Shown here one piece after another: positions 23,604 to 31,339 of a DNA stretch of 58,419 nucleotides (positions are counted from its first letter, which is position 1; each line of letters opens with the position of its first letter). Both the position numbers and the translations under genes were made by a program. The DNA is from a virus. Under the pieces are notes generated by a model. That model saw nothing but the letters and a program-made list of their open reading frames with translations. It had not been told where the DNA came from and did not search any database. The stretch spans positions 1 to 58,419 of the IMG/VR virus record IMGVR_UViG_3300006028_000013, one strand, 5' to 3'.

Positions 23604-23821
23604 CCACATCACTGCTGCAGATGATTGGGCAAGTACGCGTGATTCAACGACTCGACGTTGTCGGGGTGTATCGCAAATGTGATGCATGCGGCGAGTTGAA
23701 GCCGCTCGAGCACTATCTGCGCTACACCGCCGGTCGGAAACGTGACCTCACGCCTTGCCGCGGGATTGGCTATCAGGTGTGCGCCGCCTGCCGCGGGCGA
23801 TTGCGGAGCAAAGCGTCATGA
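23600..23821 (+). CDS. Small zinc-ribbon protein
   Basis: 73 residues. CDAC near residue 28 and CAAC near residue 63 give a four-Cys set that probably binds one zinc. The FxHYLRY segment between them resembles small phage proteins related to homing or recombination nucleases. It directly precedes the Rad52-like gene. Confidence 0.65.
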   Translation: MTTSLLQMIGQVRVIQRLDVVGVYRKCDACGELKPLEHYLRYTAGRKRDLTPCRGIGYQVCAACRGRLRSKAS

Positions 23822-24327
23822 CGTCGTCAGCAGTGCAGGCGCGTCAGGCAGACGCGGAAGCGGACGCCGCAGCACGCGCGGAAATGAAACGCGAGCAACC
23901 AAAGGCGCCACTCATCAAGCCGGACGGTACGCCCACACCAGAAGGCTGGCGCAAGATCAACGAACTGCTGCGCCATCCAATGGCCACCAAAGACTTCAAA
24001 GGCAAAGGCGGCCGCATGTACACGTACATCACCGCGCGCCAGGTGCAGGACCGGCTCGATGCGGTCGTCGGTCCTGGCAACTGGTCAACCGAGGTAACGG
24101 TGGTGCGCTCGGAGCATCCGGTCGCGGTGCTGGTGACGATGTCGATCTTCGGCGTTCGCAAGACCGATGCGGGCTACAGCAATAACCCGGAGGCCGACAG
24201 TCCAGACGATCGCGCGTATGAAGACGAACCGCTGAAAGCGGCGGTGAGCGATGGCTTCAAACGCGCGGCGGTGCAGTGGGGAATCGGACGCTGGCTGTAT
24301 GGCGACGGAGTGAATCAAACGCGATGA
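23818..24327 (+). CDS. Rad52-like single-strand annealing protein
   Basis: 169 residues. The conserved Rad52/22 pattern is clear: LDAVVGPGNWSTEVTVV, then VTMSIFGVRKTDAGY, and DEPLKAAVSDGFKRAAVQWG near the C terminus. Proteins of this group anneal complementary single strands during phage recombination and replication. It is short, covering the annealing core only. It fits with the RusA-like resolvase further down the same operon. Confidence 0.87.
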   Translation: MTSSAVQARQADAEADAAARAEMKREQPKAPLIKPDGTPTPEGWRKINELLRHPMATKDFKGKGGRMYTYITARQVQDRLDAVVGPGNWSTEVTVVRSEHPVAVLVTMSIFGVRKTDAGYSNNPEADSPDDRAYEDEPLKAAVSDGFKRAAVQWGIGRWLYGDGVNQTR

Positions 24328-24419
24328 CGAGTAAAGACGTTGTAAAGGCGGTGCTTCGCACACCAGCGCTGCCGGAGGCGCCGGCCGACTCACCATCGGC
24401 CGGCGTATCTCGGACATGA
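24324..24419 (+). CDS. 31-residue coupled peptide
   Basis: Both ends overlap neighbouring genes by ATGA. The peptide has a short helical start (TSKDVVKAVLRT) and a Pro/Ser-rich end. It is supported only by its perfect spacing; it may be a real small gene or a translational bridge. Confidence 0.35.
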   Translation: MTSKDVVKAVLRTPALPEAPADSPSAGVSRT

Positions 24420-24880
24420 CGCGGATTGCCGTCAGCGCCGCGACGCTGCTGATGATCGCCACGAGCTCGATGGCGCATGCCGCCGACGAAGCGGACGCGC
24501 CTGAGGTGATCCAGCAATCCGTGGAGATCGAAGGCGCGCTGAACACGCTGCACGAGGCCGGCTACGACGTGGACGCGGTGAGCTATCTCGCCTCGGAAAA
24601 GAAGCCTGTCGCTGCTGCCGTGGCCTCGCGCACCGTGCGCGTCCGGCTCACCTACTACGTCGAATATGGCGTCACCGCGAGCGGTGGGCATCCCTACGCA
24701 GGGTCGACAGCGTGCAGTTGGAATTTCGCGATTGGCACGCGCTTCCGTCTGCCCGACGGCGAGACATTTACGTGCAATGACCGCGGCCTGCTCGGCTCGA
24801 GCGGCTGGTTAGATTTGTGGCGCCGCCCCGACCTGGCGCGCGCATACGGACCATATGCCACCGCTGAGGTCGTCCCATGA
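24416..24880 (+). CDS. Secreted 3D/RlpA-like domain protein
   Basis: 154 residues. A classical signal peptide (hydrophobic core to about residue 20, cleavage after AHA) is followed by a helical stretch and then a beta-rich domain: VRLTYYVEYGVTASGG, then GTRFRLPDGETFTCNDRG and WLDLW. This resembles the 3D/double-psi barrel domains of peptidoglycan-acting proteins. A secreted early protein could alter the cell wall or surface. The domain call is moderate. Confidence 0.65.
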   Translation: MTRIAVSAATLLMIATSSMAHAADEADAPEVIQQSVEIEGALNTLHEAGYDVDAVSYLASEKKPVAAAVASRTVRVRLTYYVEYGVTASGGHPYAGSTACSWNFAIGTRFRLPDGETFTCNDRGLLGSSGWLDLWRRPDLARAYGPYATAEVVP

Positions 24881-25098
24881 TGCCGAACGGCAGGGTGACG
24901 CTGAGTCGCCAGGTGCTTCGGTTGGACGATGGGCATCGCATCGCTCGCCGACGTCGACGGACGGCTGGCGACCGCGCGCAGGACCTGCTCTTTTACTTGC
25001 TGCCTGTAGCCAGCATCGTGCTGCTCGCGTGCTGCTGTGTGCTGCTGTTCTGGATCGGCGCGGCGGTCCAACGCCTCCTCCGCGGCGAAGGGATCTGA
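24877..25098 (+). CDS. Small single-pass membrane protein
   Basis: 73 residues. The N-terminal half is basic (RRRRR near residue 25), so cytoplasmic, followed by one hydrophobic helix (LLPVASIVLLACCCVLLFWI, about 42-61). Coupled to the secreted protein before it. Function unknown. Confidence 0.6.
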   Translation: MMPNGRVTLSRQVLRLDDGHRIARRRRRTAGDRAQDLLFYLLPVASIVLLACCCVLLFWIGAAVQRLLRGEGI

Positions 25099-25101
25099 GC
25101 C

Positions 25102-25218
25102 ATGCACACGCTACTGCTGACTTGTCTGGGGCAGGGAACAATCGAAAGGAGACGTACCTACCAGAGCCCTGTCCCCAGGCACCCGCGCGTGTTCGGTGCG
25201 GCTGAGGTCGCGCCATGA
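25102..25218 (+). CDS. 38-residue peptide
   Basis: A short frame between two coupled genes; its stop overlaps the next start (ATGA). It has a hydrophobic start (HTLLLTCLG) and a basic, Pro-containing end. Only its position supports it. Confidence 0.35.
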   Translation: MHTLLLTCLGQGTIERRRTYQSPVPRHPRVFGAAEVAP

Positions 25219-25523
25219 AGCAGCGCGCTGTGCCCAGGTGGTGTACGTGTCGGGATGCGGATGAGCCGTCGCCCTGGCATTGCGCATGTGGCCGATGGAA
25301 GCCGTCCGCGGCGCCGGTGTGCGAGGTGTGCTCGGAGGAAGTGAGCGCCAGTTTGCGACAGGCACCAGTCTTTAGACATGCACTGACGGACGATCAGGTG
25401 CGCGAGGTCCGGATAGCGATTGCTCAGCACGTCAGACATCTGGATCTGGCGGTTCGGTATGGCTGCTCGGATACGACGATCTGGAGCATTGCGACGGGCC
25501 GGTCGCGGCGGGACGTGGCATGA
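25215..25523 (+). CDS. Zinc-ribbon plus helix-turn-helix protein
   Basis: 102 residues. Six Cys in the first 45 residues (CTC, CAC, CEVC) suggest a zinc ribbon. The second half is a small helix-turn-helix of a type attached to homing nucleases (LTDDQVREVRIAIAQ, then LAVRYGCSDTTIWSIATG). It probably binds DNA; there is no nuclease domain. Confidence 0.65.
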   Translation: MKQRAVPRWCTCRDADEPSPWHCACGRWKPSAAPVCEVCSEEVSASLRQAPVFRHALTDDQVREVRIAIAQHVRHLDLAVRYGCSDTTIWSIATGRSRRDVA

Positions 25524-25753
25524 GCGCGCCATTGGGCCGCTTCGTGCTGGTGGAGCTGCACGAGGACCTGGCGCGGCACGGCACCACGTCGAACGTCGCC
25601 AAGCTGTCAATCAAGCACGTGCCGGGCGTAGCCAGCGTCACCGACCTGGCCGCGATCGGCGCTGAAACGCTCGAGACGATTCTCAGGACGCCGGACTACG
25701 ACCCGCCGTTGCCTCTCGAACCGTCGCAGCGGCAGATGGAGTTGGGCGCGTGA
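25520..25753 (+). CDS. Unknown small protein
   Basis: 77 residues, with a RFVLVELHEDLARHG start and an alternating strand/helix pattern. It is coupled by a GTGA overlap to the methylase gene, so it might be an accessory. No family recognised. Confidence 0.55.
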   Translation: MSAPLGRFVLVELHEDLARHGTTSNVAKLSIKHVPGVASVTDLAAIGAETLETILRTPDYDPPLPLEPSQRQMELGA

Positions 25754-26898
25754 CGCTGACGGCGCCGTTCCCCTGGTTTGGTGGCAAGCGCCGCATTGCG
25801 CACGTGGTCTGGGAGCGCTTCGGCGATGCACCGAATTACGTGGAGCCATTCGCGGGCTCGCTGGCAGTATTGCTCGGCCGACCGCATGCAGCGCGCACTG
25901 AGACAGTCAACGACAAGGACGCGTATGTGGCGAATTTCTGGCGGGCCGTCCAGCACGATCCCGAGCAGGTTGCCTACTACGCCGACTATCCAGTCAATGA
26001 GGTGGACCTGCACGCGCGGCATGCCTGGCTAGTCACCACCGGCCGCGAGCGCGTCGAGGCCCTGCTGACGGACCCGGAGCACTTCGACGCGAAGGTCGCG
26101 GGCTGGTGGGTGTGGGGTCTGTGCATGTGGATTGGCGGCGGCTGGTGCGCTGAGGTCGGCGACGGAAGATTGCGTCGGCCAGCGCTCAGCAATGGGGGCA
26201 TGGGCATACTGACGTGGCAGCAGCGACCGGACCTCGCGAAACGCGGCAATGGACGCGGGGTGCTCTCAACCAGTCGGCGCCGGCCTGTAGAACAGGCCGG
26301 CGCCCGAGGTGTGTATGACGTGCCGGCGAAGCGGCCACAGAAAGGTGGTGGCCACGGCGTACATCGGCTGACCGTTCCGCAGCAGGTACCGGACATCGCT
26401 GGCGATAGCGGAGCAACTGGCCGAGGCATGAATGCCTCGGCCCTCGATGATCGCGGTGGGTTGGTGTGGTGGTTCGAGGCCCTCGCCGAACGGCTGCGGC
26501 GCGTGCGCGTGTGTTGCGGCGATTGGACGCGCATCCTTGGCCCGTCGCCGACGTGGAAGATCGGCCCGACCGCAGTGCTGCTCGATCCGCCATATTCGCA
26601 TGACGAGCGGACGGACGGACTGTATGCCCAGGACCACGACATCGCCGACGACGTGCGCGAGTGGGCGATTGCCAATGGCGACAACCCACTCATGCGCATC
26701 GCGCTCTGCGGCTACGACGGCGAGCACGACATGCCTGGGTCGTGGTCCGTGGTGGCGTGGAAAGCGCATGGCGGGTATGGACCGCAACGGAAGGACGGCA
26801 CGGTCAACCAGAACGCATGGCGCGAGCGCGTCTGGTTCTCACCACATTGTCTGCTGCCCCAACGCGGGCTGTTCGATGCCCTGGAGGTGCCCGCGTGA
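25750..26898 (+). CDS. Dam-like (D12 class) DNA adenine methyltransferase
   Basis: 382 residues starting with GTG. PFPWFGGKRR at the N terminus, the cofactor motif EPFAGSLAVLL (about 35-45) and the catalytic LLDPPYSHDE (about 277-286) define the alpha-class D12 family that methylates adenine N6. Between about 160 and 240 there is a Gly/Arg/Pro-rich insert whose DNA holds two perfect hairpins (see below). It is the second DNA methyltransferase in the window. It probably protects phage DNA from host restriction. Confidence 0.88.
   Translation: MTLTAPFPWFGGKRRIAHVVWERFGDAPNYVEPFAGSLAVLLGRPHAARTETVNDKDAYVANFWRAVQHDPEQVAYYADYPVNEVDLHARHAWLVTTGRERVEALLTDPEHFDAKVAGWWVWGLCMWIGGGWCAEVGDGRLRRPALSNGGMGILTWQQRPDLAKRGNGRGVLSTSRRRPVEQAGARGVYDVPAKRPQKGGGHGVHRLTVPQQVPDIAGDSGATGRGMNASALDDRGGLVWWFEALAERLRRVRVCCGDWTRILGPSPTWKIGPTAVLLDPPYSHDERTDGLYAQDHDIADDVREWAIANGDNPLMRIALCGYDGEHDMPGSWSVVAWKAHGGYGPQRKDGTVNQNAWRERVWFSPHCLLPQRGLFDALEVPA
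26276..26304. repeat. Perfect 12-bp inverted repeat inside the methylase gene
   Basis: GGCGCCGGCCTG and its exact complement are separated by TAGAA, so a very stable hairpin can form in DNA or mRNA. It lies in the part of the gene that encodes a low-complexity insert. Confidence 0.9.
26420..26441. repeat. Perfect 10-bp inverted repeat inside the methylase gene
   Basis: GCCGAGGCAT and its exact complement flank a 2-base loop. Together with the hairpin 115 bases upstream it marks the ends of a non-conserved insert in the methylase. Confidence 0.9.
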
Positions 26899-27302
26899 AA
26901 CAGGAGCTTCTGATTCGCGGTTGGCACCCGCGGACCTCGCCGAACGGCTCGCATGGGCATTGGAGCACGCATCAGCGCAACCACGACGTGGACCGCGACA
27001 TGGCCTGGGCGAGTGCCAGGCAGGCCGGCTGGACCTACGTACCCGGCAGGGTCAGGTTGACCATCACGCTGGTGTACCCGCGTAAGCCAGTGCCGGACCC
27101 CGACAACGCCGTGGCTCGCTGCAAGGGCCTGATCGACGGACTCACGGAGAAACGCTACGTCTCGGGGATTCAGGAGCGGCGTTACAGCGGGTGGTTCACC
27201 GACGACAGCACCGAGTGGCTGGACCTGGAGGTGCGCGTTGTGGTCGAGAAGGGCATCAAGGCGGTGCGCATCGAACTCGAGCCGGCGGGGGTGCTGGCGT
27301 GA
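26895..27302 (+). CDS. RusA-like Holliday junction resolvase
   Basis: 135 residues from a GTG overlapping the previous stop. The RusA pattern is visible: a strand LTITLVYPRK, then VPDPDNAVARCKGLIDGL with the Asp cluster, and a second acidic stretch FTDDSTEW. These Asp residues should bind the metal. It would cut branched replication or recombination intermediates and works logically with the Rad52-like annealing protein. Confidence 0.8.
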   Translation: MKQELLIRGWHPRTSPNGSHGHWSTHQRNHDVDRDMAWASARQAGWTYVPGRVRLTITLVYPRKPVPDPDNAVARCKGLIDGLTEKRYVSGIQERRYSGWFTDDSTEWLDLEVRVVVEKGIKAVRIELEPAGVLA

Positions 27303-27496
27303 GCAACTGGTGCGTGCGGTGCCTGCGGCATCAGGACGAGGCGGCCGGGCCCGAGTGCAAGAACACGAGCTGGCACACGGGCGTCGTGCTCGAGCGTGCG
27401 CAGCCTGGCACGTGCTGGCGCTGCAAGTGCGACGCACAAACCAACGATGACGCATGCGGCTGCTGCCACGTGGCGCCGTGCGAGATGGAACGCTGA
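27299..27496 (+). CDS. Cys-rich small zinc protein
   Basis: 65 residues with ten Cys arranged as CVRC, CK, C, CWRCKC, CGCC and C, enough for two zinc sites. It is coupled to the resolvase gene by a GTGA overlap. Possibly a DNA- or RNA-binding accessory. Confidence 0.6.
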   Translation: MSNWCVRCLRHQDEAAGPECKNTSWHTGVVLERAQPGTCWRCKCDAQTNDDACGCCHVAPCEMER

Positions 27497-27497
27497 T

Positions 27498-28436
27498 ATG
27501 CATGTAAAAGAAAGGACGCCAGGTCTGATGCCCCGTCAGAGACTCGCGTGGTTCAAGGTATGGGTTGGCGCGACACGCCATGAGAAGGTGGTGACGCTGG
27601 ACAACCTGGCGTTCCGGGTCTGGGTGGAGCTCCTCGATGCAGCCAGCGAACAACCGATGCGTGGCCGGTTCACGTCGTGTGCCGCGGCCGCGGCGATCGT
27701 TCGTCGGCCTGTCGGGGTCGTGCGCAAGCTCGCCCAAGCGCGGCTACTCGACGAGCGCGAGGACGGGGTGTGGCTGCACGACTGGGCCGACTGGCAGCGC
27801 TGGCGGCCTGCGGATGAGGCCGAGGATACGTCTCACGATTCACCCCCGGACGGTGGGGGAATCACTCAGGAATCACACCGGAATAACTCCGCAAAGACTA
27901 CGGAAAAACGCAGGAAAACCGGGTCCCTCGTGCGTGTGCGCGAAGACGGAGAAGGAGACGTAGACAAAGAATTAGACGAAGAAGTAGATACCCTCCCTGC
28001 TGCTAACGCAGCAGGTCCCTCCCACCCGCCACCCGGGTTTTCCGAGGACGAACGATCGGAGATCGACGAGATCGAGACGACGCTCGAGCCGTTCGGGCTG
28101 CATCAGCGGCCCGAGTTCTGGCGCAAGGTGCTCGACACCTACGGCGAGCTGCCGCTGGGCATGGAGGCGCTCAAGCAGGCCGACTGGCTACGCCGCAATG
28201 GGAAGCGCATCACCAACGTGTCGCGGTACACGAACTGGCTCGACAAGGCGATGGTGGACTACCGCGAGCACGCCCCGCCGGCGCTGGTCGAGATGCCGCG
28301 GCGAGCGCCGCATGTCTGCACGATCGAGTGCGAGCATGAGTGCTTCGACCTCGAATGCGCGGTCCACGGCGCGGCGACTCGTGACGCGATCCAGCGCCGC
28401 ATCGCGAGCCATGCGAAAGGCGCATTGAGCGCATGA
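27498..28436 (+). CDS. Replication initiator/DnaD-like protein
   Basis: 312 residues. The N-terminal ~100 residues form a winged-helix-like domain (RLAWFKVWVGATRHEKVVTL, then VGVVRKLAQARLLDE and WLHDWADWQRWR), as in phage replisome organisers. A long charged linker is followed by a helical domain (about 190-260) containing a WLRRNGKRITNVSRYTNWL segment that resembles the C-terminal part of DnaD/replisome organisers. The last 50 residues have Cys/His that may bind zinc. A later ATG (27528) is an alternative start. Confidence 0.65.
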   Translation: MHVKERTPGLMPRQRLAWFKVWVGATRHEKVVTLDNLAFRVWVELLDAASEQPMRGRFTSCAAAAAIVRRPVGVVRKLAQARLLDEREDGVWLHDWADWQRWRPADEAEDTSHDSPPDGGGITQESHRNNSAKTTEKRRKTGSLVRVREDGEGDVDKELDEEVDTLPAANAAGPSHPPPGFSEDERSEIDEIETTLEPFGLHQRPEFWRKVLDTYGELPLGMEALKQADWLRRNGKRITNVSRYTNWLDKAMVDYREHAPPALVEMPRRAPHVCTIECEHECFDLECAVHGAATRDAIQRRIASHAKGALSA

Positions 28437-28621
28437 AGATTCGGAGTGCCGACCTCGAGCGGCTTTGCGATGTAATGTTCGATCGCTGGTGCGCCGAGGA
28501 ACTCATCGACCCGCGCCTGAGAGAGATCCTCGAGGAGGCGTTCGTCAACGGCTTCATGGCTCGCGATTCGCTCGAATACAGCGACGATGCGAAGCCTGCC
28601 ACGAAGGCCGTTGTCGCATGA
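28433..28621 (+). CDS. Small helical protein
   Basis: 62 residues, coupled to both neighbours by ATGA. It is mostly helical and acidic (LREILEEAFVNGFMARDSLE). A family of similar phage proteins probably exists, but I cannot assign a role. Confidence 0.55.
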   Translation: MKIRSADLERLCDVMFDRWCAEELIDPRLREILEEAFVNGFMARDSLEYSDDAKPATKAVVA

Positions 28622-28896
28622 CGGACGCTGTGCCCGAGTGGTGGTTCATGGGTCCGAGTGCTCGCGAGCGGCAGAGCTCGCCGAAGGAAGCGATGACTGA
28701 CGGTCGAGTGCTCGAGGGCGTGGAGATCGACGAGACGGCGACGATCCAGGCGTGCAGGTCCTGCGGAAAGCCCGTGTGGTGGGGTGTCACGAAAAACGGA
28801 AAGGCTTGCCCGTTCGACGTGATCGGTCGCGAACGGACGGCGCAGACTCATTTCTCGACGTGCCCAACGCCCGAACTATTCAGGAAGAAGCGTTAG
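28618..28896 (+). CDS. Zinc-finger phage protein
   Basis: 92 residues. CRSCGKPVWWGVTKNGKACP followed by FDVIGRERTAQTHFSTCP is a pattern I recognise from many small phage and actinobacterial hypotheticals that probably bind one zinc. The N terminus is polar. Its stop overlaps the GTG of the next gene (TAGTG). Confidence 0.7.
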   Translation: MTDAVPEWWFMGPSARERQSSPKEAMTDGRVLEGVEIDETATIQACRSCGKPVWWGVTKNGKACPFDVIGRERTAQTHFSTCPTPELFRKKR

Positions 28897-29498
28897 TGCC
28901 TCTGCTGATCTGTCCCACGTGCGAGAAAGAGTTCAGTCGGCCACGTTCTCTCATGAGCCGTCGTGGCGGCAAAAACTACTGTAGTCAGCGCTGTTCGGCT
29001 GACGCCCGGCGCAAGCCTGTGCAGATGAAACTGCCGAACCCGCCATGGCGCGTTCGGGAGCACATTCCGCCTCTTGAATTGGCATGGGCCGCCGGACTAT
29101 TTGAAGGTGAGGGCACCGTACGAATCAATCCGCCCACAAAGCACAACCAAGGACATATTGAGGTGTCGGTTGCCAATACCGATCTCGACATACTGAACTT
29201 CTTTCAGGAGCGATGGCCTGCCTCTAAATTCCATAAAGTGACCATTCGCCCTGACCAGAGAGACGCTTATCGGTGGGGCATACCGTCCCGGCGCGCGCTC
29301 GTGTTCCTAAATGCCATAGAGCCATATGTGGTCAACACTCGGATGAAGTTGCGTATCCAGACAGCCCGCGAGTTCCAGATGCTGAAAAGCACTCCGAAAG
29401 GCCAGCGTCCTGATGACTATGGCGAGCAAGGATTCAACCTATGGATGTGGATGAGTCATTTGAACCGTCGCGGGCGAGACGTCGAGATTGCTGTATGA
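28896..29498 (+). CDS. LAGLIDADG-type homing endonuclease
   Basis: 200 residues from a GTG preceded by AGGAAG. An N-terminal zinc finger (CPTCEKEF, then NYCSQRC) precedes a LAGLIDADG-like domain starting at LAWAAGLFEGEGTVRI, with a second half containing ALVFLNAIEPYVVNTRMKLR. One catalytic motif is present, so it should work as a dimer. The zinc finger may add DNA specificity. It is inserted neatly between early genes with normal coupling. Confidence 0.8.
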   Translation: MPLLICPTCEKEFSRPRSLMSRRGGKNYCSQRCSADARRKPVQMKLPNPPWRVREHIPPLELAWAAGLFEGEGTVRINPPTKHNQGHIEVSVANTDLDILNFFQERWPASKFHKVTIRPDQRDAYRWGIPSRRALVFLNAIEPYVVNTRMKLRIQTAREFQMLKSTPKGQRPDDYGEQGFNLWMWMSHLNRRGRDVEIAV

Positions 29499-29545
29499 CA
29501 TGCAAAGACGCCCGCCAATGGAGCAAGAAATGATGACGAGACGAT

Positions 29546-29755
29546 GTGATCCGCAGTCAGGAATGGGCTGGCATGGCACTGGTCAGAGAAAACGAACGGC
29601 TCCGCGCTGAGGACGAGCGGCTGCGCGTCCAGTCGCTTACTGACAAGGAGTGGATTCGCGGTATACACGAACAACTCGCGTTGGAGAAGTCGCAGAACTG
29701 CGCGCAGCATGAATGGTTCAGTGGCGGCTGTCCCTGTGATTGTCACACCAAATGA
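29546..29755 (+). CDS. Small coiled-coil zinc protein
   Basis: 69 residues from a GTG; ATG at 29573 is an alternative start. A coiled coil (VRENERLRAEDERLRVQ) is followed by a CAQHEWFSGGCPCDCH cluster that could bind zinc. The C-terminal pattern recurs in other small phage proteins. A 12-codon frame precedes it and was not annotated. Confidence 0.5.
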   Translation: MIRSQEWAGMALVRENERLRAEDERLRVQSLTDKEWIRGIHEQLALEKSQNCAQHEWFSGGCPCDCHTK

Positions 29756-29814
29756 GTGCCCGTATGGCACGTAATAGAAAACGCAAGGGCCATCGAGGCA
29801 GCAGAAAGCGGTGA
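29752..29814 (+). CDS. 20-residue basic peptide
   Basis: Both ends overlap the neighbouring genes (ATGA and GTGA). Eleven of its 20 residues are Arg or Lys, so it might bind nucleic acid. Supported only by position. Confidence 0.3.
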   Translation: MSARMARNRKRKGHRGSRKR

Positions 29815-30020
29815 CCTGGTTCTACATCGCGATGCTGTTTGCGCAGACGAGCAATCCGTGGGACGGCACATGGAAGTGGGCGACCTACGCTGAGCGAGCA
29901 GCATGGGACGCGCAATGGAAAACGCAGATCCGGATCGACACGGATGCGAATTGCGGCCGGCCCTACTGGGGCACCTACTGCAAGCTGCCCGATGGCACCT
30001 TCGGATTCGTGACGCGGTGA
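29811..30020 (+). CDS. Unknown small protein
   Basis: 69 residues starting with GTG. A hydrophobic N terminus (WFYIAMLFA) resembles a short signal or anchor, followed by a Trp-rich part (WDGTWKWATYAERAAWD) and two Cys. It may be exported. No family recognised. Confidence 0.5.
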   Translation: MTWFYIAMLFAQTSNPWDGTWKWATYAERAAWDAQWKTQIRIDTDANCGRPYWGTYCKLPDGTFGFVTR

Positions 30021-30023
30021 TTC

Positions 30024-30644
30024 GTGTTGTTTCTGTCCGGCGTGTTGATCCCAGCGCTGCGCGTATCGGAGCGGACCGACTCGGGTTTCATGGCAACCCG
30101 AGACTGCGGCCAGAAGGCACCTCCAGGCATGACGGTGGCGTATGACAACGGGTGCTTTGCCGGGTCGTGGCAGCCTGAGCCCTGGGCGAGATGGCTGCAC
30201 AAACAGCGCCGCGGCCTGTTTGCGGTGGTACCCGACGTGGTAGGCGACGCGCATGCTACGCGTGCTCGATTCGAGCGCTTCGCGGCTGTCGTAGCTGGGC
30301 ATCAACCGGTGGCCTATGCAGCTCAGGACGGTAGCGACCGCTACCCGCCACCATGGGATGACTTCGACGTGCTGTTCATCGGTGGCACCAATGCGTTCAA
30401 GTTGAGCGAAATCGCCTGGCGGCTCATTGCCGAGGCGAAAGAGCGTGGCAAGTGGGTGCACAACGGGCGCGTCAATTCCTTTCGCCGCATGAGCGCATGC
30501 CATGCCTCCCTGGTCGACAGTACCGATGGCACGCTGCTGCGATTGGGCCAGAGCCGCAAGTACGCCAGCAATCCACGCTGGCCGCAGTTATGTTCATGGC
30601 TGGATATTCTGAACAGTCAACGAACACTGGCGGGTGCGACATGA
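30024..30644 (+). CDS. tRNA-guanine-transglycosylase-like phage protein
   Basis: 206 residues starting with GTG. LFLSGVLIP, VAYDNGCFAG, FAVVPDVVGDAHATRARFE, DVLFIGGTNAFKL, WVHNGRVNSF and LVDSTDGT form the signature of a common phage family that I associate with the queuine tRNA-ribosyltransferase fold, including DpdA-type enzymes that put 7-deazaguanine into DNA. No 7-deazaguanine synthesis genes were seen, so it would use host precursor. Membership of the fold is inferred from motifs; the substrate is unknown. Confidence 0.6.
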   Translation: MLFLSGVLIPALRVSERTDSGFMATRDCGQKAPPGMTVAYDNGCFAGSWQPEPWARWLHKQRRGLFAVVPDVVGDAHATRARFERFAAVVAGHQPVAYAAQDGSDRYPPPWDDFDVLFIGGTNAFKLSEIAWRLIAEAKERGKWVHNGRVNSFRRMSACHASLVDSTDGTLLRLGQSRKYASNPRWPQLCSWLDILNSQRTLAGAT

Positions 30645-30847
30645 GATTCTGGCGCGCGCCGCGGAGCGAACTGCTGCATTTGCGCATGGGCAAGATGTTC
30701 ACGGCGTGCGGCCATCGCATCGTGTTCACGCGCTGGGTTGCCGTCATCGCAGCGCCATTGCCACCGGTCGAACGCGTCTGCGCCAAATGTCACGAGAAAT
30801 GGCGCATCGCGGAACTCGTCAATCGCCTGTTCAAGATACCGGCATGA
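30641..30847 (+). CDS. Small CxxC protein
   Basis: 68 residues. CGH near residue 23 and CAKCH near residue 47 could bind one zinc. The middle is hydrophobic (RWVAVIAAPLPP). Coupled to the genes on both sides. Confidence 0.5.
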   Translation: MRFWRAPRSELLHLRMGKMFTACGHRIVFTRWVAVIAAPLPPVERVCAKCHEKWRIAELVNRLFKIPA

Positions 30848-30924
30848 AGCCGGCGTTGTATCTGGTGCTCATCTTCGTGTCGGCGGTGCTGTTCGGCTGG
30901 ACCCTGCGCGGCGTGTTCGGATAA
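30844..30924 (+). CDS. 26-residue membrane peptide
   Basis: Starts within the previous stop (ATGA). The product is one hydrophobic helix (LYLVLIFVSAVLFGWTL) ending RGVFG. Similar short membrane peptides occur at five other places in this genome. Confidence 0.45.
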   Translation: MKPALYLVLIFVSAVLFGWTLRGVFG

Positions 30925-30984
30925 AAAAACGGGCACAAAAAAACGCCCTCGCCCCGAGCTTGGGAGTGAGCTCGGAACGAGGGC
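30925..30984 (-). terminator. Leftward intrinsic terminator
   Basis: A two-part stem (30945-30951 with 30978-30984, and 30954-30960 with 30969-30975) is followed on the minus strand by T7, GTGCCCG and T5. The 20-base tail is identical to that of the terminator at 13658. It faces the late operon, which ends at 32705, and should stop its read-through into the early genes. Confidence 0.75.
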
Positions 30985-31030
30985 AGAAGTTATCCAATTG
31001 CAGCAAAAGGGGAGTACACTACGACAAGAA

Positions 31031-31087
31031 ATCGCCCCCACACCGCGGTCACGGCTGGGGGCAGGCACCACGGAGGTTTGTCCCGCG
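31031..31087 (+). promoter_or_regulatory. Leader hairpin before the next early gene
   Basis: GCCCCC (31034-31039) can pair with GGGGGC (31057-31062). Ten bases later comes GGAGG (31072) and then the ATG at 31088. The preceding 50 bases contain no gene. The hairpin may shield or expose the ribosome site; a similar layout precedes 57668. Confidence 0.5.
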
Positions 31088-31339
31088 ATGCATCTAGAGT
31101 CTAGAACTATCAGGATTCTGCCGCACCACTACCACGACGACCTGGCCTTCTATCGTGGCGATGGCTCAGAACGCTGCCTGGTGTGCGGTGTTCGAGACTA
31201 CCCGAGCTGGTACGTTGGCTACCGTGATCACGTCACCGACGAAGGTCTCCCCGAGCGCTTCGCGGTGTGCAGCGAGAACCACGGACTGGTGCTCGCCGGG
31301 CGGGTGCTGTCAGTGTTTGAAGGTGATAATGGTGCATAA
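31088..31339 (+). CDS. Small protein with CLVC motif
   Basis: 83 residues with a good GGAGG site. An N-terminal HHYHDDL segment, then CLVCGVRDYPSWYVGYRDH and a CSENH segment could form a zinc site. It starts a new transcription or translation unit after the leader. Function unknown. Confidence 0.6.
   Translation: MHLESRTIRILPHHYHDDLAFYRGDGSERCLVCGVRDYPSWYVGYRDHVTDEGLPERFAVCSENHGLVLAGRVLSVFEGDNGA

Noticed and set aside
30024-30644. A complete 7-deazaguanine DNA-modification pathway
   Set aside because: Only one transglycosylase-like gene is present; no synthesis genes (GTP cyclohydrolase, QueC/D/E-like) were recognised.
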